From Phytomonospora endophytica (GTDB lineage Bacteria; Actinomycetota; Actinomycetes; Mycobacteriales; Micromonosporaceae), in NCBI RefSeq assembly GCF_014202425.1, contig NZ_JACHGT010000009.1, forward strand, positions 186,001-250,000: a DNA stretch of 64,000 nucleotides, written 5' to 3'. Below the pieces are notes generated by a model. That model had not been told where the DNA came from. It saw only the letters and a program-made list of their open reading frames with translations, and did no database searches. The position numbers were made by a program, and so were the translations under genes. Shown piece after piece: positions 54,887 to 62,950 of this stretch; positions within the stretch are counted from its first letter, which is position 1; each line of letters starts with the position of its first letter.

Positions 54887-54924
54887 CGCACGGGCCCGGC
54901 CGCTTCGGCGGCCGGGCCCGTGCG
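54887..54924. terminator. Bidirectional terminator after eccD
   Basis: 17-bp perfect stem (54887-54903 with 54908-54924) closed by a TTCG tetraloop, between two convergent genes. Confidence 0.92.
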
Positions 54925-54932
54925 ATGTACGG

Positions 54933-57347
54933 CTACTTGTTGCCCTCGTCGCGCTCACCCCGGAACGTTTCGAGGTACTGGTCGACGACGGCCCGCTCCC
55001 GGTCGGTCATGGTGTCGTAGTAGATCGCCGACGCCGCGCGCCGCCGCTCCGGATCGATCTCCGACCACTCGCGCAGGGTTCCGTCGCGCTGGATCAGGTC
55101 GTCCATCCGCAGATCGCCGCGCAGCCTCTCGTCCAGGGCGTTGAAGTGCTTCTCGATGTCGCCGTAGCCGGCGCCCGAGCCCTCCAGGACCGAGCGGTAG
55201 ACCTGCCCGTTGAGACTGGCGAAGCCGGGAACCGCCTTCTCACCGGAGATGCCGGTCCCCGTCTCACGGAGGTTCCACCAGCCCTCGGTGTGCGCACTGC
55301 CCGGCGCGGTCTTGGCCAACTCGAAGAAGACCTTCGTACCGAGCTTCGTCATGTCGCCGGCCTTGTCGACACCCGGAATCGCCAGCACCGCCTCCTTCAG
55401 GACCGCGGCGCCCATGTTCGCCCAGCGCACCACCCGCTGCTCGTCCTTGGCCGCCTTCGCCGCGTCCGTGGCGTCGTTGAGCCCGTCGCCGGTGTCGGCC
55501 TGGAGACGCGCCAGACCCGCGTCGAGGAGGTTGGCCAGCGTGCCGTTCTTCGAACCGAAGCCCTGGCCCTCGCCCGGCGACCAGTTCTCGATGCCGCCGG
55601 CCTCCTTGATGATGTCGGCGTAGATCGCCTTACCGAGACGGTCGGCGGTTCCCTTGTCCGCCATCGCGATCTCGAACAACCTCTCCCTGGTCTCCCAGTC
55701 AAGGCTGATCTTCCCACCGTCGAGCCTGGTCTCGACGCCGTCCTTGGCGTCACCGAAGACATCGTCCAGATCGTGGCCGATGAGATCGCCGATGGCACCG
55801 GTGACGAAGGGATTGCGCGACGCCAACGGAGCCGCCGGGTCCGAGCCGACGCGACCGAACCCGTCGGTCATCCACTGGAAGGCCGACTCGTCCCACCGGG
55901 TCTTCTCCACGTTCGTGGTGGTCGTGTAGACCTCGAAGGCCGACTTGGCCGCCAGCTCGCTCAGCCCGGGGTCCTTGGAGTCGAGCGCGCCGGGGATCCA
56001 GTCGATGAGGCCCGCGACGGTCTTGCCGTCATCGGGCCACTTGCGGCCCCACAGCTCGCGCATCATCCACTCATTGGTGTCCTTGCCGTAACCGGTGATG
56101 TCGTCGTACTTCCCGGTCAGGATGTCGCCGGCGCCCCGGGGGTTGCGGAACGCGGCCTCCAGGGCGCCCAGCGCGAGCTTCTCGTCCCTGGCGATGTTGA
56201 TGTCGGTGAGGTTCTGGGTGATCCGGATCGTCGTCAACGCCGAGAACTCCGCACCGCCCTGGAGCTTCACGGCGGCGTACTTGCCACCGGTCGCGGCGAG
56301 CAGGCCCGCCAGGCCCGACAACCCCAGACCCCAGTCGCCCTTGTTCATCCCCTCGCGCTGCTCGGCGTCGAGGATCTCGCGCACACCCTCGGGCAACTGG
56401 TCGTAGCCGCCGCCGAGACGCTCGTCCGACAGCGCCAGCAGCCCGTTGCCGAGCGCGGCCCGCAGGCCGTCGGCGGCCGCCTTGTCCTTGATGGCGTCCA
56501 GCCACCCGGGAGTGATGAGATTGGAGAAGTTCTTGTTCATGTCCTTGCGGTCCAGCCCCGAGAACAGACTGCTCAGGAACGCGCGCTCGCCGGCACTGAG
56601 CGTTCCGCCGTTCTTCTGCAGGTAGGCCGCGTGCGCAAGGAGCGCGTTGAAGTTCGCCATGTCGGCGGCACTGGGCGCCTCACCGCGCTTCAGCGCGGCA
56701 TTGATCTTGTCGGCGAGGGCCTTGCCGGCAGCGCCGTCGAGCGGGGTCGGCGACTTCGCGCCCCACAGATTGAAACCGGCCCAGCCGAGCGCGCCGGTGT
56801 CCACGAGGGTCGCCAGCGTCGCCTTGGTGGGACCGGCCTTCAGCTCGGTGGTGCGTTCGCCCGCGTCCTCTTCCAGCTTGTTCCAGACGCGCTGGAACTC
56901 GCGCATCAACTCGCCTTTGACGGCGGCGCCCTTCTCGTCGACCTCGGCGTTGAAGCGTTCGGCGGCCTTGGCCTCGGCCATGCCGGGCTGCGTGACGTCC
57001 ATGGTGACGCCGAAGTCGGCGGCGGCCGCGGCCGTCCAGCGGTCGAGGATCTCCTGGCGGCGGGTGCGGAACTCGGTGACGTTCTCACTCCAGGCGGCCG
57101 TCACGGCCGCGCCCCAGGTCGAACCCTGGACGGCCTTCTGCCAGGAGGACTTGTTCTTCTCGGCGAGATCACGGATCGGGTCGGCGATGAGGTCGGAGAA
57201 GGTGGTGGCGCCCTTGCGGATCTCAGCGTGCAGGGAGCCGCCGGTGCCGGTGATCCGGCCACCGAGGTCCTCGAACTGACCGGAGGCGGTGGTGAGCTTG
57301 CCGGGTTCGGCGTCGGTGTCGGGGAGGATGAGGGCGGAGACGGCCAT
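54933..57347 (-). CDS. Large helical ESX-locus protein, putative secreted substrate
   Basis: 804 residues. I recognise no named domain with confidence. The first 130 residues are helical with WXG-like spacing (FEDLGGRITGTGGSLHAEI, TTFSDLIADPIRDLAEKNKSSWQ), as in WXG100/PE-like bundles. The remainder is acidic, mixed, and Ala/Gly/Asp-rich, with recurring Gly-Asp loops (NPFVTGAIGDLIGHDLDDVFGD) resembling the TPR-region/DUF6571-type proteins of Streptomyces ESX loci. No signal peptide; no toxin motif is visible at the C-terminus. GAGGAG precedes the ATG. It is the second gene of a two-gene minus-strand unit in the island, 14 bp after the 109-aa gene, so the pair is probably co-exported or a substrate and partner. 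Confidence 0.6.
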   Translation of the reverse strand: MAVSALILPDTDAEPGKLTTASGQFEDLGGRITGTGGSLHAEIRKGATTFSDLIADPIRDLAEKNKSSWQKAVQGSTWGAAVTAAWSENVTEFRTRRQEILDRWTAAAAADFGVTMDVTQPGMAEAKAAERFNAEVDEKGAAVKGELMREFQRVWNKLEEDAGERTTELKAGPTKATLATLVDTGALGWAGFNLWGAKSPTPLDGAAGKALADKINAALKRGEAPSAADMANFNALLAHAAYLQKNGGTLSAGERAFLSSLFSGLDRKDMNKNFSNLITPGWLDAIKDKAAADGLRAALGNGLLALSDERLGGGYDQLPEGVREILDAEQREGMNKGDWGLGLSGLAGLLAATGGKYAAVKLQGGAEFSALTTIRITQNLTDINIARDEKLALGALEAAFRNPRGAGDILTGKYDDITGYGKDTNEWMMRELWGRKWPDDGKTVAGLIDWIPGALDSKDPGLSELAAKSAFEVYTTTTNVEKTRWDESAFQWMTDGFGRVGSDPAAPLASRNPFVTGAIGDLIGHDLDDVFGDAKDGVETRLDGGKISLDWETRERLFEIAMADKGTADRLGKAIYADIIKEAGGIENWSPGEGQGFGSKNGTLANLLDAGLARLQADTGDGLNDATDAAKAAKDEQRVVRWANMGAAVLKEAVLAIPGVDKAGDMTKLGTKVFFELAKTAPGSAHTEGWWNLRETGTGISGEKAVPGFASLNGQVYRSVLEGSGAGYGDIEKHFNALDERLRGDLRMDDLIQRDGTLREWSEIDPERRRAASAIYYDTMTDRERAVVDQYLETFRGERDEGNK

Positions 57348-57361
57348 GACGGACTCCTCGA

Positions 57362-57691
57362 TCAGCGGTTGATGGCGGCGAGCGCGGGGATCTTGATGCC
57401 CTGGTAGCCCTTGCCGATGCCGGTGTCGGCCGTGGTCCCCTGTCCGGCGCCGGAGACGTGGTTGTTGCCGACGGCGACGCCGTGCTTCTCGACCTCGGTC
57501 AGCGCGCCGACCCAGTCGGCGCCGAAGTCCTTCTCCCAGCCGGTGACGCCGGGATCCTTGCCCGCCGCGGCGGCGGCGTCGCCCACGGCGGTGCGGAAGC
57601 CCTCGGCGAGTCCCTTGAAGCCGCCCGCGATTCCGGTGGTCTGCGTCCCCGACGCGGCCGCGTCGTTCGGATTCACTCCGACGATTGCCAT
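57362..57691 (-). CDS. Small ESX-locus protein paired with the 804-aa protein
   Basis: 109 residues, no recognised family. Gly/Ala/Thr-rich, with GFKGLAEGFRTAV, ...WEKDFGADWVGALTEVEKHG (a WxG-like turn) and a Gly-rich tail. GGAGGAA precedes the ATG. Length and position suggest a WXG100-like partner or chaperone for the downstream large protein. Confidence 0.55.
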   Translation of the reverse strand: MAIVGVNPNDAAASGTQTTGIAGGFKGLAEGFRTAVGDAAAAAGKDPGVTGWEKDFGADWVGALTEVEKHGVAVGNNHVSGAGQGTTADTGIGKGYQGIKIPALAAINR

Positions 57692-57963
57692 GATTCCTCC
57701 ATCCAGAGTGGACAGTCCGGGAAGGACACCCGGACTTTATCGGTCATGACCCCACGTCGGAAAGGTCTCGCAGCGTCCGGCGGGTTTCGCGTGGGTTAAC
57801 GAGAGCTGAATCCGTGGGAGCGCGCCCATCCGGGTGATCCACTTCGTCCCGATCCACCCGGGGCCGGTCAAAACTTGTTCACATTGGACACTCCCATGTG
57901 CCCTCGGCAGCCCCTACGATGGACCGACCACGGCCCTTGAACATCTCGAACCAGGAGGACGCC
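57692..57963. promoter_or_regulatory. Divergent control region of the ESX island
   Basis: 272 bases without a gene between the divergent 109-aa and WXG100 genes. TACGAT at 57915-57920 is a candidate -10 for the plus-strand operon. An AT-richer patch (57868-57895) lies just upstream. No operator palindrome stands out. Confidence 0.4.
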
Positions 57964-58299
57964 ATGCCAGGCGACCAGATGCTCGGTCTGACCAAGGCCA
58001 CAGCTTTCAGTGAGTCCAGCAACAACCAGGGCATCGAGACGGAGAACATCCACACTCAGGTGCAGACCTTTCTCGCCGACATGGAGAAGGTCAAGGACTC
58101 GCTGTGGGGCAACGCCCAGGTCCAGTTCCAGTCGGCGATGAACCAGTTCATCATCGGATACCAGGAGCTGCGCCGGAAGCTCGGCGACAAGGCCGTCGCG
58201 CTCGGCGAAGGTAACAACTTCACCATCCAGGCCGACACCAACATCGAGAGCACCCTCGGCTCGGTCGGCAAGTCCATCCCCAGCCTCGGCGGAAGGTAG
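57964..58299 (+). CDS. WXG100-family protein 1
   Basis: 111 residues from ATG 57964; AGGAGG is 8 bases upstream. Helix 1, then the turn SLWGNAQVQFQSAMNQF (W-x-[NG] type) near residue 45, then helix 2 with QELRRKLGDKAVALGEG. A four-helix-bundle partner of the next protein and a likely ESX substrate. Start of the plus-strand surface-protein operon. Confidence 0.85.
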   Translation: MPGDQMLGLTKATAFSESSNNQGIETENIHTQVQTFLADMEKVKDSLWGNAQVQFQSAMNQFIIGYQELRRKLGDKAVALGEGNNFTIQADTNIESTLGSVGKSIPSLGGR

Positions 58300-58303
58300 T
58301 CCG

Positions 58304-58603
58304 ATGCCCGGAATGTTCGAGATCGGCGGCGACGCCACGAAGATCGCCGGCCTGGCGACCGATCAGGCCACGCACCACGGCAAGTTCAACGGCATCATGG
58401 AACAGGTCAAGACCAACGTCGCCACGGTCCTCGGTCTGTGGGACGGTGCCGGTCAGGTCGACCACAAGTCCCTCATGGACAAGTACGGCACCGAGTTCAA
58501 CATGATGCAGGACGCGCTCAACCGGATGAAGTCGGCGACCGACGACGCCTCGACGGAGATCAGCACCCTCGGCGCCAACCTGGTCCGCACCTTCTCGGCA
58601 TGA
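58304..58603 (+). CDS. WXG100-family protein 2
   Basis: 99 residues. FEIGGDATKIAGLATDQATHHGKFNGIM forms helix 1, the turn is GLWDGAGQVDHKSLMDKYG (W-x-G) at about residue 45, and helix 2 ends DDASTEISTLGANLVRTFSA. Pairs with WXG100-1, four bases upstream. Its stop overlaps the next start (ATGA). Confidence 0.9.
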   Translation: MPGMFEIGGDATKIAGLATDQATHHGKFNGIMEQVKTNVATVLGLWDGAGQVDHKSLMDKYGTEFNMMQDALNRMKSATDDASTEISTLGANLVRTFSA

Positions 58604-58941
58604 CCCTGCCGACAGCCTCGCCTCCCGAGCCGCCCGCCCCTCAGGACGGGCGGCTCGAGACCGGGGACGTGTCGCTCACCATGCGGCGCACCGGCAACTC
58701 GGAGCGCTACATCCTGCAGGCCGCGGCGCTCCGGCGCCGCCAGCTGCGGGCCGCCGTCCTCTATGGATCGTCACGGAGCTGGCGGCAGCGGCAGGCGCTG
58801 TGGCCGGCGGCCTTGGCCGGGATCATCCTGGTCGCGGTGATCGTGGCCGCGGTCGCGGTGACCGGCGCCTTCAAACGACAGCAGCAGATCACGCAAGAAG
58901 AACAGCAAAGGCAGCAGCCGGCGGTGGTGGAAAGCTCATGA
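58600..58941 (+). CDS. Small single-pass membrane protein of the ESX island
   Basis: 113 residues. A Pro-rich, then basic, cytoplasmic tail is followed by one helix (WPAALAGIILVAVIVAAVAVT) and a Gln/Glu-rich tail (KRQQQITQEEQQRQQP). No named family; it resembles small membrane proteins found beside WXG100 genes in other actinomycete T7SS loci. Overlaps its neighbours on both sides by ATGA, so it is tightly coupled. Confidence 0.7.
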   Translation: MTLPTASPPEPPAPQDGRLETGDVSLTMRRTGNSERYILQAAALRRRQLRAAVLYGSSRSWRQRQALWPAALAGIILVAVIVAAVAVTGAFKRQQQITQEEQQRQQPAVVESS

Positions 58942-58985
58942 ACGATCGACGGGTCCGGCTCGGCTCACCGGAGGCGCGTCGATGA
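58938..58985 (+). CDS. 15-codon coupled mini-ORF
   Basis: Encodes MNDRRVRLGSPEARR, starting on the ATGA of the previous stop and ending on the ATGA of the next start. It could be a real micropeptide, a coupling device, or the decayed start of another M-x-G-R-W-type protein; the MNxRR opening and basic tail are compatible with the last. No homology beyond that is visible. Confidence 0.4.
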   Translation: MNDRRVRLGSPEARR

Positions 58986-59680
58986 ACGGCGGCCCTCCCG
59001 TGACCGAAGGCGTGCTGGAACGCGGTGTGCCCAAGGCCCACGTGCGCAAACGGAACGGCGCGCGCCGGGTGACCATGGTGGTCGCCGGCGTCCTCACCCT
59101 CGTACTGGCCGGCGCGATCGTCGCCTACGCCACCGACATGTTCGAGGCCGAGGGAGCGGGCGCGCAGACGCCTCCCGATACGACGACGCAGTACTCGCAG
59201 CCGGCCGACGACAAGGCCGCCGAGCAGCCGCTGTATCCGGTCGACGGTCTCTACCAGATCCGCGTCGAGCACAGCTCGATGTGCCTGGGCACCGGTCCCG
59301 AACGCGGCGAGGAGCAGCGCACCATCATGGTGCAGCAGCCTTGCGAGGAGGCCTGGCCGGACCTGGAGCTCACCGAGATCAAGGACGGCACCTTCACGAT
59401 CGTATGGAAGTTCGCCGACCGCGGCTGGGAGACCTGCGTCGGCGTCGAAGCGCCCGGAACCCAGCCCGGCGCGGTCTTCGTCCCCACCGAGTGCAAGACC
59501 TCCGCACTGCTCTCCTTCAAGCTCAAGGCCCTGCCGGACGGGTTCTACCAGATCGGCGTGCCCGTGGGCGGGCTCTGCCTGGGCGTCAAAGAGCGCAGCG
59601 CGGTTCGTGGCGCTCCCTTCGAAACGACGAAGTGCGACAAGGGGCAGGGTTCCCAGCGCTTCGAGATCCTGCCGGTCTGA
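58982..59680 (+). CDS. Single-pass membrane protein with beta-trefoil-like ectodomain (first of the array)
   Basis: 232 residues. Basic cytoplasmic tail; one helix VTMVVAGVLTLVLAGAIVAYAT; short linker; then an extracellular domain of about 150 residues. The domain has three internal repeats, each with two Cys and a Gln/Phe core: YQIRVEHSSMCLGTGP, CEEA, TCVGVEAPGTQPG, TEC, FYQIGVPVGGLCLGVKERS, KCDKGQGSQRF. This resembles a ricin-B-type trefoil (QxF for the usual QxW) with six Cys for three disulfides. It lacks the MxGxW opening of its paralogues. A carbohydrate-binding role is inferred. Confidence 0.75.
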   Translation: MNGGPPVTEGVLERGVPKAHVRKRNGARRVTMVVAGVLTLVLAGAIVAYATDMFEAEGAGAQTPPDTTTQYSQPADDKAAEQPLYPVDGLYQIRVEHSSMCLGTGPERGEEQRTIMVQQPCEEAWPDLELTEIKDGTFTIVWKFADRGWETCVGVEAPGTQPGAVFVPTECKTSALLSFKLKALPDGFYQIGVPVGGLCLGVKERSAVRGAPFETTKCDKGQGSQRFEILPV

Positions 59681-59693
59681 TGGGAGTCGCGCG

Positions 59694-60380
59694 GTGAACG
59701 GCCGGTGGAAGCCCGAGGACGACGCCCCGGCGCGCATCGGTCGCATGTGGACGAAGACGCGCACCGGTGCGGGCAGTTCCAGGACCGTGGCGATCGCGGC
59801 GAGCGTCGTCGTCCTTGTCCTCGTGGTCACGGTGGTGATCGCGGTGGTCAACTCCGGTTCCGGTGACGCCGACCCGGCGGCCGCTTCCCCGTCGGAGGCG
59901 CCTTCGTCGGGTGAGAGCCAGGCGCCGCAACAGGACTTCCCCGCCGAGGGCGGATACGAGGTGAAGGCCGCCCACAGCGAGTTGTGCATGACGACCGGCC
60001 CGGAGCCGGGCAACCCCGACCGTGTCGTGCTGGTGCAGTCGGCGTGCGCGGGGAAGGCGAACGTGCTCTTGGAGAAGGTCGACAAGGGACGGTTCCGCTT
60101 GAAGCTTGCCGAGCCCGACTATCCCGGCAAGGAGTGCCTCGCCGTGGACGAGCCGGGCACCGAGGCGGGTCTGCTGTTCGCGGCCTGGGCTTGTGATGAC
60201 GTGCCGTGGCAGGTGTTCCAGCTCAGGCCCGTCGGCGGGGACCGCTTCCAGATCGAGATCCCGGCCGGGGAGATGTGCGTCGACGTGATCGAGCGGAGCA
60301 TCGCGGCCGGTACCCAATTCGACACCGAACCCTGCGCCGAGGGCGTGCCATCCCAGCAGTTCCAGTTCATTTCCGGTTGA
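59694..60380 (+). CDS. MxGxW-type membrane protein with beta-trefoil-like ectodomain
   Basis: 228 residues from GTG 59694 (GGGAG upstream). Cytoplasmic signature MNGRWKPEDDAPARIG, then a helix (TVAIAASVVVLVLVVTVVIA), a Ser/Pro/Gln linker, and a six-Cys trefoil-like domain (YEVKAAHSELCMTTGPEPGN, FAAWACDD, FQIEIPAGEMCVDVIERS, PCAEGVPSQQFQF). Paralogue of the two following lectin-type genes. Confidence 0.8.
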   Translation: MNGRWKPEDDAPARIGRMWTKTRTGAGSSRTVAIAASVVVLVLVVTVVIAVVNSGSGDADPAAASPSEAPSSGESQAPQQDFPAEGGYEVKAAHSELCMTTGPEPGNPDRVVLVQSACAGKANVLLEKVDKGRFRLKLAEPDYPGKECLAVDEPGTEAGLLFAAWACDDVPWQVFQLRPVGGDRFQIEIPAGEMCVDVIERSIAAGTQFDTEPCAEGVPSQQFQFISG

Positions 60381-60408
60381 CGACAAACGATTCCGCGGTG
60401 GTGACCAG

Positions 60409-61128
60409 ATGAAAGGCCAGTGGAAGCCGGAGGGCCAAGACGCCCCGGCCCACGTCAGTCGCGTGTTGGCGAAGACGCGATCGGGGGCGGGCAGTGCCCG
60501 CACGGTCGCGATCGCGGCGGGTGTGGTGGTCGCCGTCCTGATCATCACGATCGTGGTCGCGGTGGCCAACTCCGGCTCGGGCGACCCTGAGGCGAAAGGG
60601 AACCCGTCGGCCCCGCAGGATTCGGCGAGCACGTCGGGCGAACCGGCCCCGGATGGTTCGGACGCCGTGGAGGGCCCACCCAGCACGACTTTCCCCGCCG
60701 ATGGCGAGTACCACGTGCAGGTGCTGCATTCGGGTTACTGCTGGGGGGTCGACGAGCAACCGGGCAAGGACCGGCACGCGTTGATGCAGATGGCGTGTGG
60801 GAAGACGAAGCCGAAGATGACGATCGAGCAGATGCCCGACAAGGGCGTCTATCGCGTGAAGTTGCACTATCCGGCGGAGGACTGGATCGCCTGCCTGACC
60901 CTCGACGGCGACGAGCCGGGCTACCTCTATGGACCGAAGCCCTGCGAGGACGAGCTGCTGCACGATTTCACCTTGGATCCGGTGGCCGACGGCGTGTACC
61001 GGATCAAGTCGCCGGGCGGCTTGTGCATGGACGCGTGGGAGGGCCTGGCGGCGGCCAAGACCCTGTTCGCGGCGGCCACGTGCAACCCGGATTCGGCTTC
61101 ACAGCAGTTCCGTTTCGACAAGGTCTAG
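60409..61128 (+). CDS. MxGxW-type membrane protein with beta-trefoil-like ectodomain
   Basis: 239 residues. MKGQWKPEGQDAPAHVSRV at the N-terminus; helix TVAIAAGVVVAVLIITIVVAV; Pro/Ser/Asp linker. The ectodomain is YHVQVLHSGYCWGVDEQPG, MACGK, IACLTLDGDEPG, PCEDELLHDF, YRIKSPGGLCMDAWEG, TCNPDSASQQFRF, again with six Cys. The tail and helix are almost the same as in the previous protein, consistent with recent duplication. Confidence 0.8.
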   Translation: MKGQWKPEGQDAPAHVSRVLAKTRSGAGSARTVAIAAGVVVAVLIITIVVAVANSGSGDPEAKGNPSAPQDSASTSGEPAPDGSDAVEGPPSTTFPADGEYHVQVLHSGYCWGVDEQPGKDRHALMQMACGKTKPKMTIEQMPDKGVYRVKLHYPAEDWIACLTLDGDEPGYLYGPKPCEDELLHDFTLDPVADGVYRIKSPGGLCMDAWEGLAAAKTLFAAATCNPDSASQQFRFDKV

Positions 61129-61139
61129 ACAAGAGCAGG

Positions 61140-61375
61140 CCCCACACACCTTCAACCACCACGACCGGGAACCGGCCTCGCTCACGAGGCCAGCCCCACA
61201 CCTCTCCACTCACCGGCCCCCGGGAACCGGCCCCGACCACAACGGCCGCTCCCGCCCACATGACTTCACCCACCCAGATCGGGACCGGCCTCCCTCACCG
61301 AGACCACTCCCACCCAACTTCATTCATCCAGATCGGGAACCCGGCACCGCGGCGAGGCCGAGCCCGATCCCCTAC
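61140..61375. repeat. Four degenerate ~56-bp tandem repeats
   Basis: Non-coding, C-rich. The core [CT]CGGGA(A)CCGGCC recurs at 61165, 61220, 61279 and, in a diverged form (ATCGGGAACCCGGC), at about 61333; steps are 55, 58 and 54 bp. Each core is preceded by CCCAC...CTTCA...CA-type sequence. The tract accounts for most of the 294-base gap between two paralogous genes. Confidence 0.7.
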
Positions 61376-61422
61376 CTCTCAGGCGGTTTCGTTCGCCGCC
61401 GCAAAACAAGCAGGGAGTGATC

Positions 61423-62259
61423 GTGGACGGACGGTGGCGGAGGAGCGGACCGCAGATGCCCGAGCGGATCCGTTCGGCGTTGCGCGGTACGAGACGCAGG
61501 ACGGGTAGTGGCCGGGCGGTCGGGGTGGGTGTGGGTGTGGTCGTCGCGGTGTTGATCGTGGCGGTGGCGAGTTCGACCTTATTGTCGGGCGGGGGTGATG
61601 GTGCCTCGCCGTCCGGTGTGGGGGCGGCGTTGGACGATCCGCTGGATTTCCCGGTGACGAGTGATCCGGTGGTGTCGGCGTCGCCTTCGGCGTCGGGTCC
61701 TTCTGCGTCGAAGTCACCGTCGAAGAAGCCTTCGTCGTCGCCGTCGAAGTCGACGGGGGAACCGAAGCCGGACGACGATGGCGATGCGGGTGGCGGTGAC
61801 GATGGTGGGGCCGCGTCCGAGCCGGTCTTCCCGTCGGGTGGCACCTATGACATCAAGCCCGCGCACACGGGTCTGTGTCTCGGGATCGGCCCGGAGATCA
61901 ACAATCCGGACCGCACGGTGCTGGTGCAGGATTCCTGCTCGCAGGCGAAGCCGTCGTTGACGGTGGCCAAAGTCGATGACGACACCGTCCGTTTCACGCT
62001 GTACTTCGCCGCCGAGGACTGGTCGGCGTGCGTCGGGGCGGACGAGGACCACGGGGAACTCTTCGCCGCACGTGGTTGTGACGGCGGCTCACGGCAGACC
62101 TTCACGCTGGTGCCCGCCGGGAGCGGCCGGTACCTGATCAAGTCGAACGCGTACGGGACCTGCATGGACTTCCCCTGGTACCGCAACACCGAAGGCGCCC
62201 AGGTGGGCGGGGCGGCGTGCTCGACCGGCGCGGCCTCGCAGCGTTTCGCCTTCAGCTGA
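61423..62259 (+). CDS. MxGxW-type membrane protein with beta-trefoil-like ectodomain, long linker
   Basis: 278 residues. GTG 61423 is chosen over GTG 61417 because it gives the paralogue start MDGRWRRSGPQMPERIR; AGGGAG is five bases before it. Helix AVGVGVGVVVAVLIVAVASS; a long Ser/Lys/Pro/Asp/Gly linker of about 60 residues; then YDIKPAHTGLCLGIGPEINN, DSCSQ, SACVGADEDHG, GCDGGSRQTF, YLIKSNAYGTCMDF, ACSTGAASQRFAF. Confidence 0.82.
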   Translation: MDGRWRRSGPQMPERIRSALRGTRRRTGSGRAVGVGVGVVVAVLIVAVASSTLLSGGGDGASPSGVGAALDDPLDFPVTSDPVVSASPSASGPSASKSPSKKPSSSPSKSTGEPKPDDDGDAGGGDDGGAASEPVFPSGGTYDIKPAHTGLCLGIGPEINNPDRTVLVQDSCSQAKPSLTVAKVDDDTVRFTLYFAAEDWSACVGADEDHGELFAARGCDGGSRQTFTLVPAGSGRYLIKSNAYGTCMDFPWYRNTEGAQVGGAACSTGAASQRFAFS

Positions 62260-62279
62260 CGAGAGAACGGAAGGACATC

Positions 62280-62930
62280 ATGGATGGACGCTGGAACGGC
62301 ACGCGACCCGACATGCCGCAGCGGCTCGGCCGCTGGGCGGGCCGGCTGAGCGAGGGCGGTCGCAGTACGAAGGTGGTCGGCTTGACGGGTGGCGGGGTCG
62401 CCGCCGTGCTCGTGGTCGCCATCGTGGTCTCGATGCTGACGTCGGGCGGCGATGAGGGGGAGGGCGCGGCTTCGACGGCCGCGGAGTCGGTGCTGACGTC
62501 GGCGCCTTCACTCGCGCCCACGACGACTCCCCCGGTGAGCCCGAGCCCATCGCCGAGTAAGACGAAGAAGAAGCCGACGACGGAGCCGACCCAGGACGAC
62601 AACGGTGGCGGCGGTGAGGACGAGCCCGAGCCGGAGCCGACGACGAAGAAGCCGAAGGGCACGGTGTCGACGGGCCCGACGAGTTTCGACGTGTGGCGGA
62701 CGGGCGACGGCAAGTACGCGGCGAACTGGGAGTGGCCCGTCTCCGACGGTGGCCTGCGGATCAGTGGCTACGTGCTGCGGGAGTGCGGCGGGAAAGAGAT
62801 CATCCGCGTCAACGACGCGACCTACGCGATCGAGTTCAACTACCCGTTCATCGACTGCGCGACCGTGCAGGCGGTCAACGCCGCCGGTGAGGGCGCGAAG
62901 TCCACGGGCCACGTGCCCAACAACCCCTAA
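62280..62930 (+). CDS. MxGxW-type membrane protein with Fn3-like ectodomain
   Basis: 216 residues; GGAAGGA before ATG 62280. MDGRWNGTRPDMPQRLGRW signature, helix VGLTGGGVAAVLVVAIVVSM, linker rich in Thr/Pro/Lys/Glu. The C-terminal domain of about 85 residues is fibronectin-III-like: YAANWEWPVSDGGLRISGYV, LRECGG, DCATVQAVNAAGEG. Two Cys could form a disulfide. Confidence 0.8.
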   Translation: MDGRWNGTRPDMPQRLGRWAGRLSEGGRSTKVVGLTGGGVAAVLVVAIVVSMLTSGGDEGEGAASTAAESVLTSAPSLAPTTTPPVSPSPSPSKTKKKPTTEPTQDDNGGGGEDEPEPEPTTKKPKGTVSTGPTSFDVWRTGDGKYAANWEWPVSDGGLRISGYVLRECGGKEIIRVNDATYAIEFNYPFIDCATVQAVNAAGEGAKSTGHVPNNP

Positions 62931-62950
62931 ACCCCGGGAAAGAGCGGATC

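Noticed and set aside
54759..57407. Open frame of about 880 codons antisense to the 804-aa ESX gene
   Set aside because: Repetitive Leu/Gly/Val/Arg composition, no ribosome binding site, and overlaps eccD, the terminator and the better-supported minus-strand gene.
61140..61375. CRISPR array
   Set aside because: Repeats are degenerate, contiguous and without unique spacers; no cas genes in the window.
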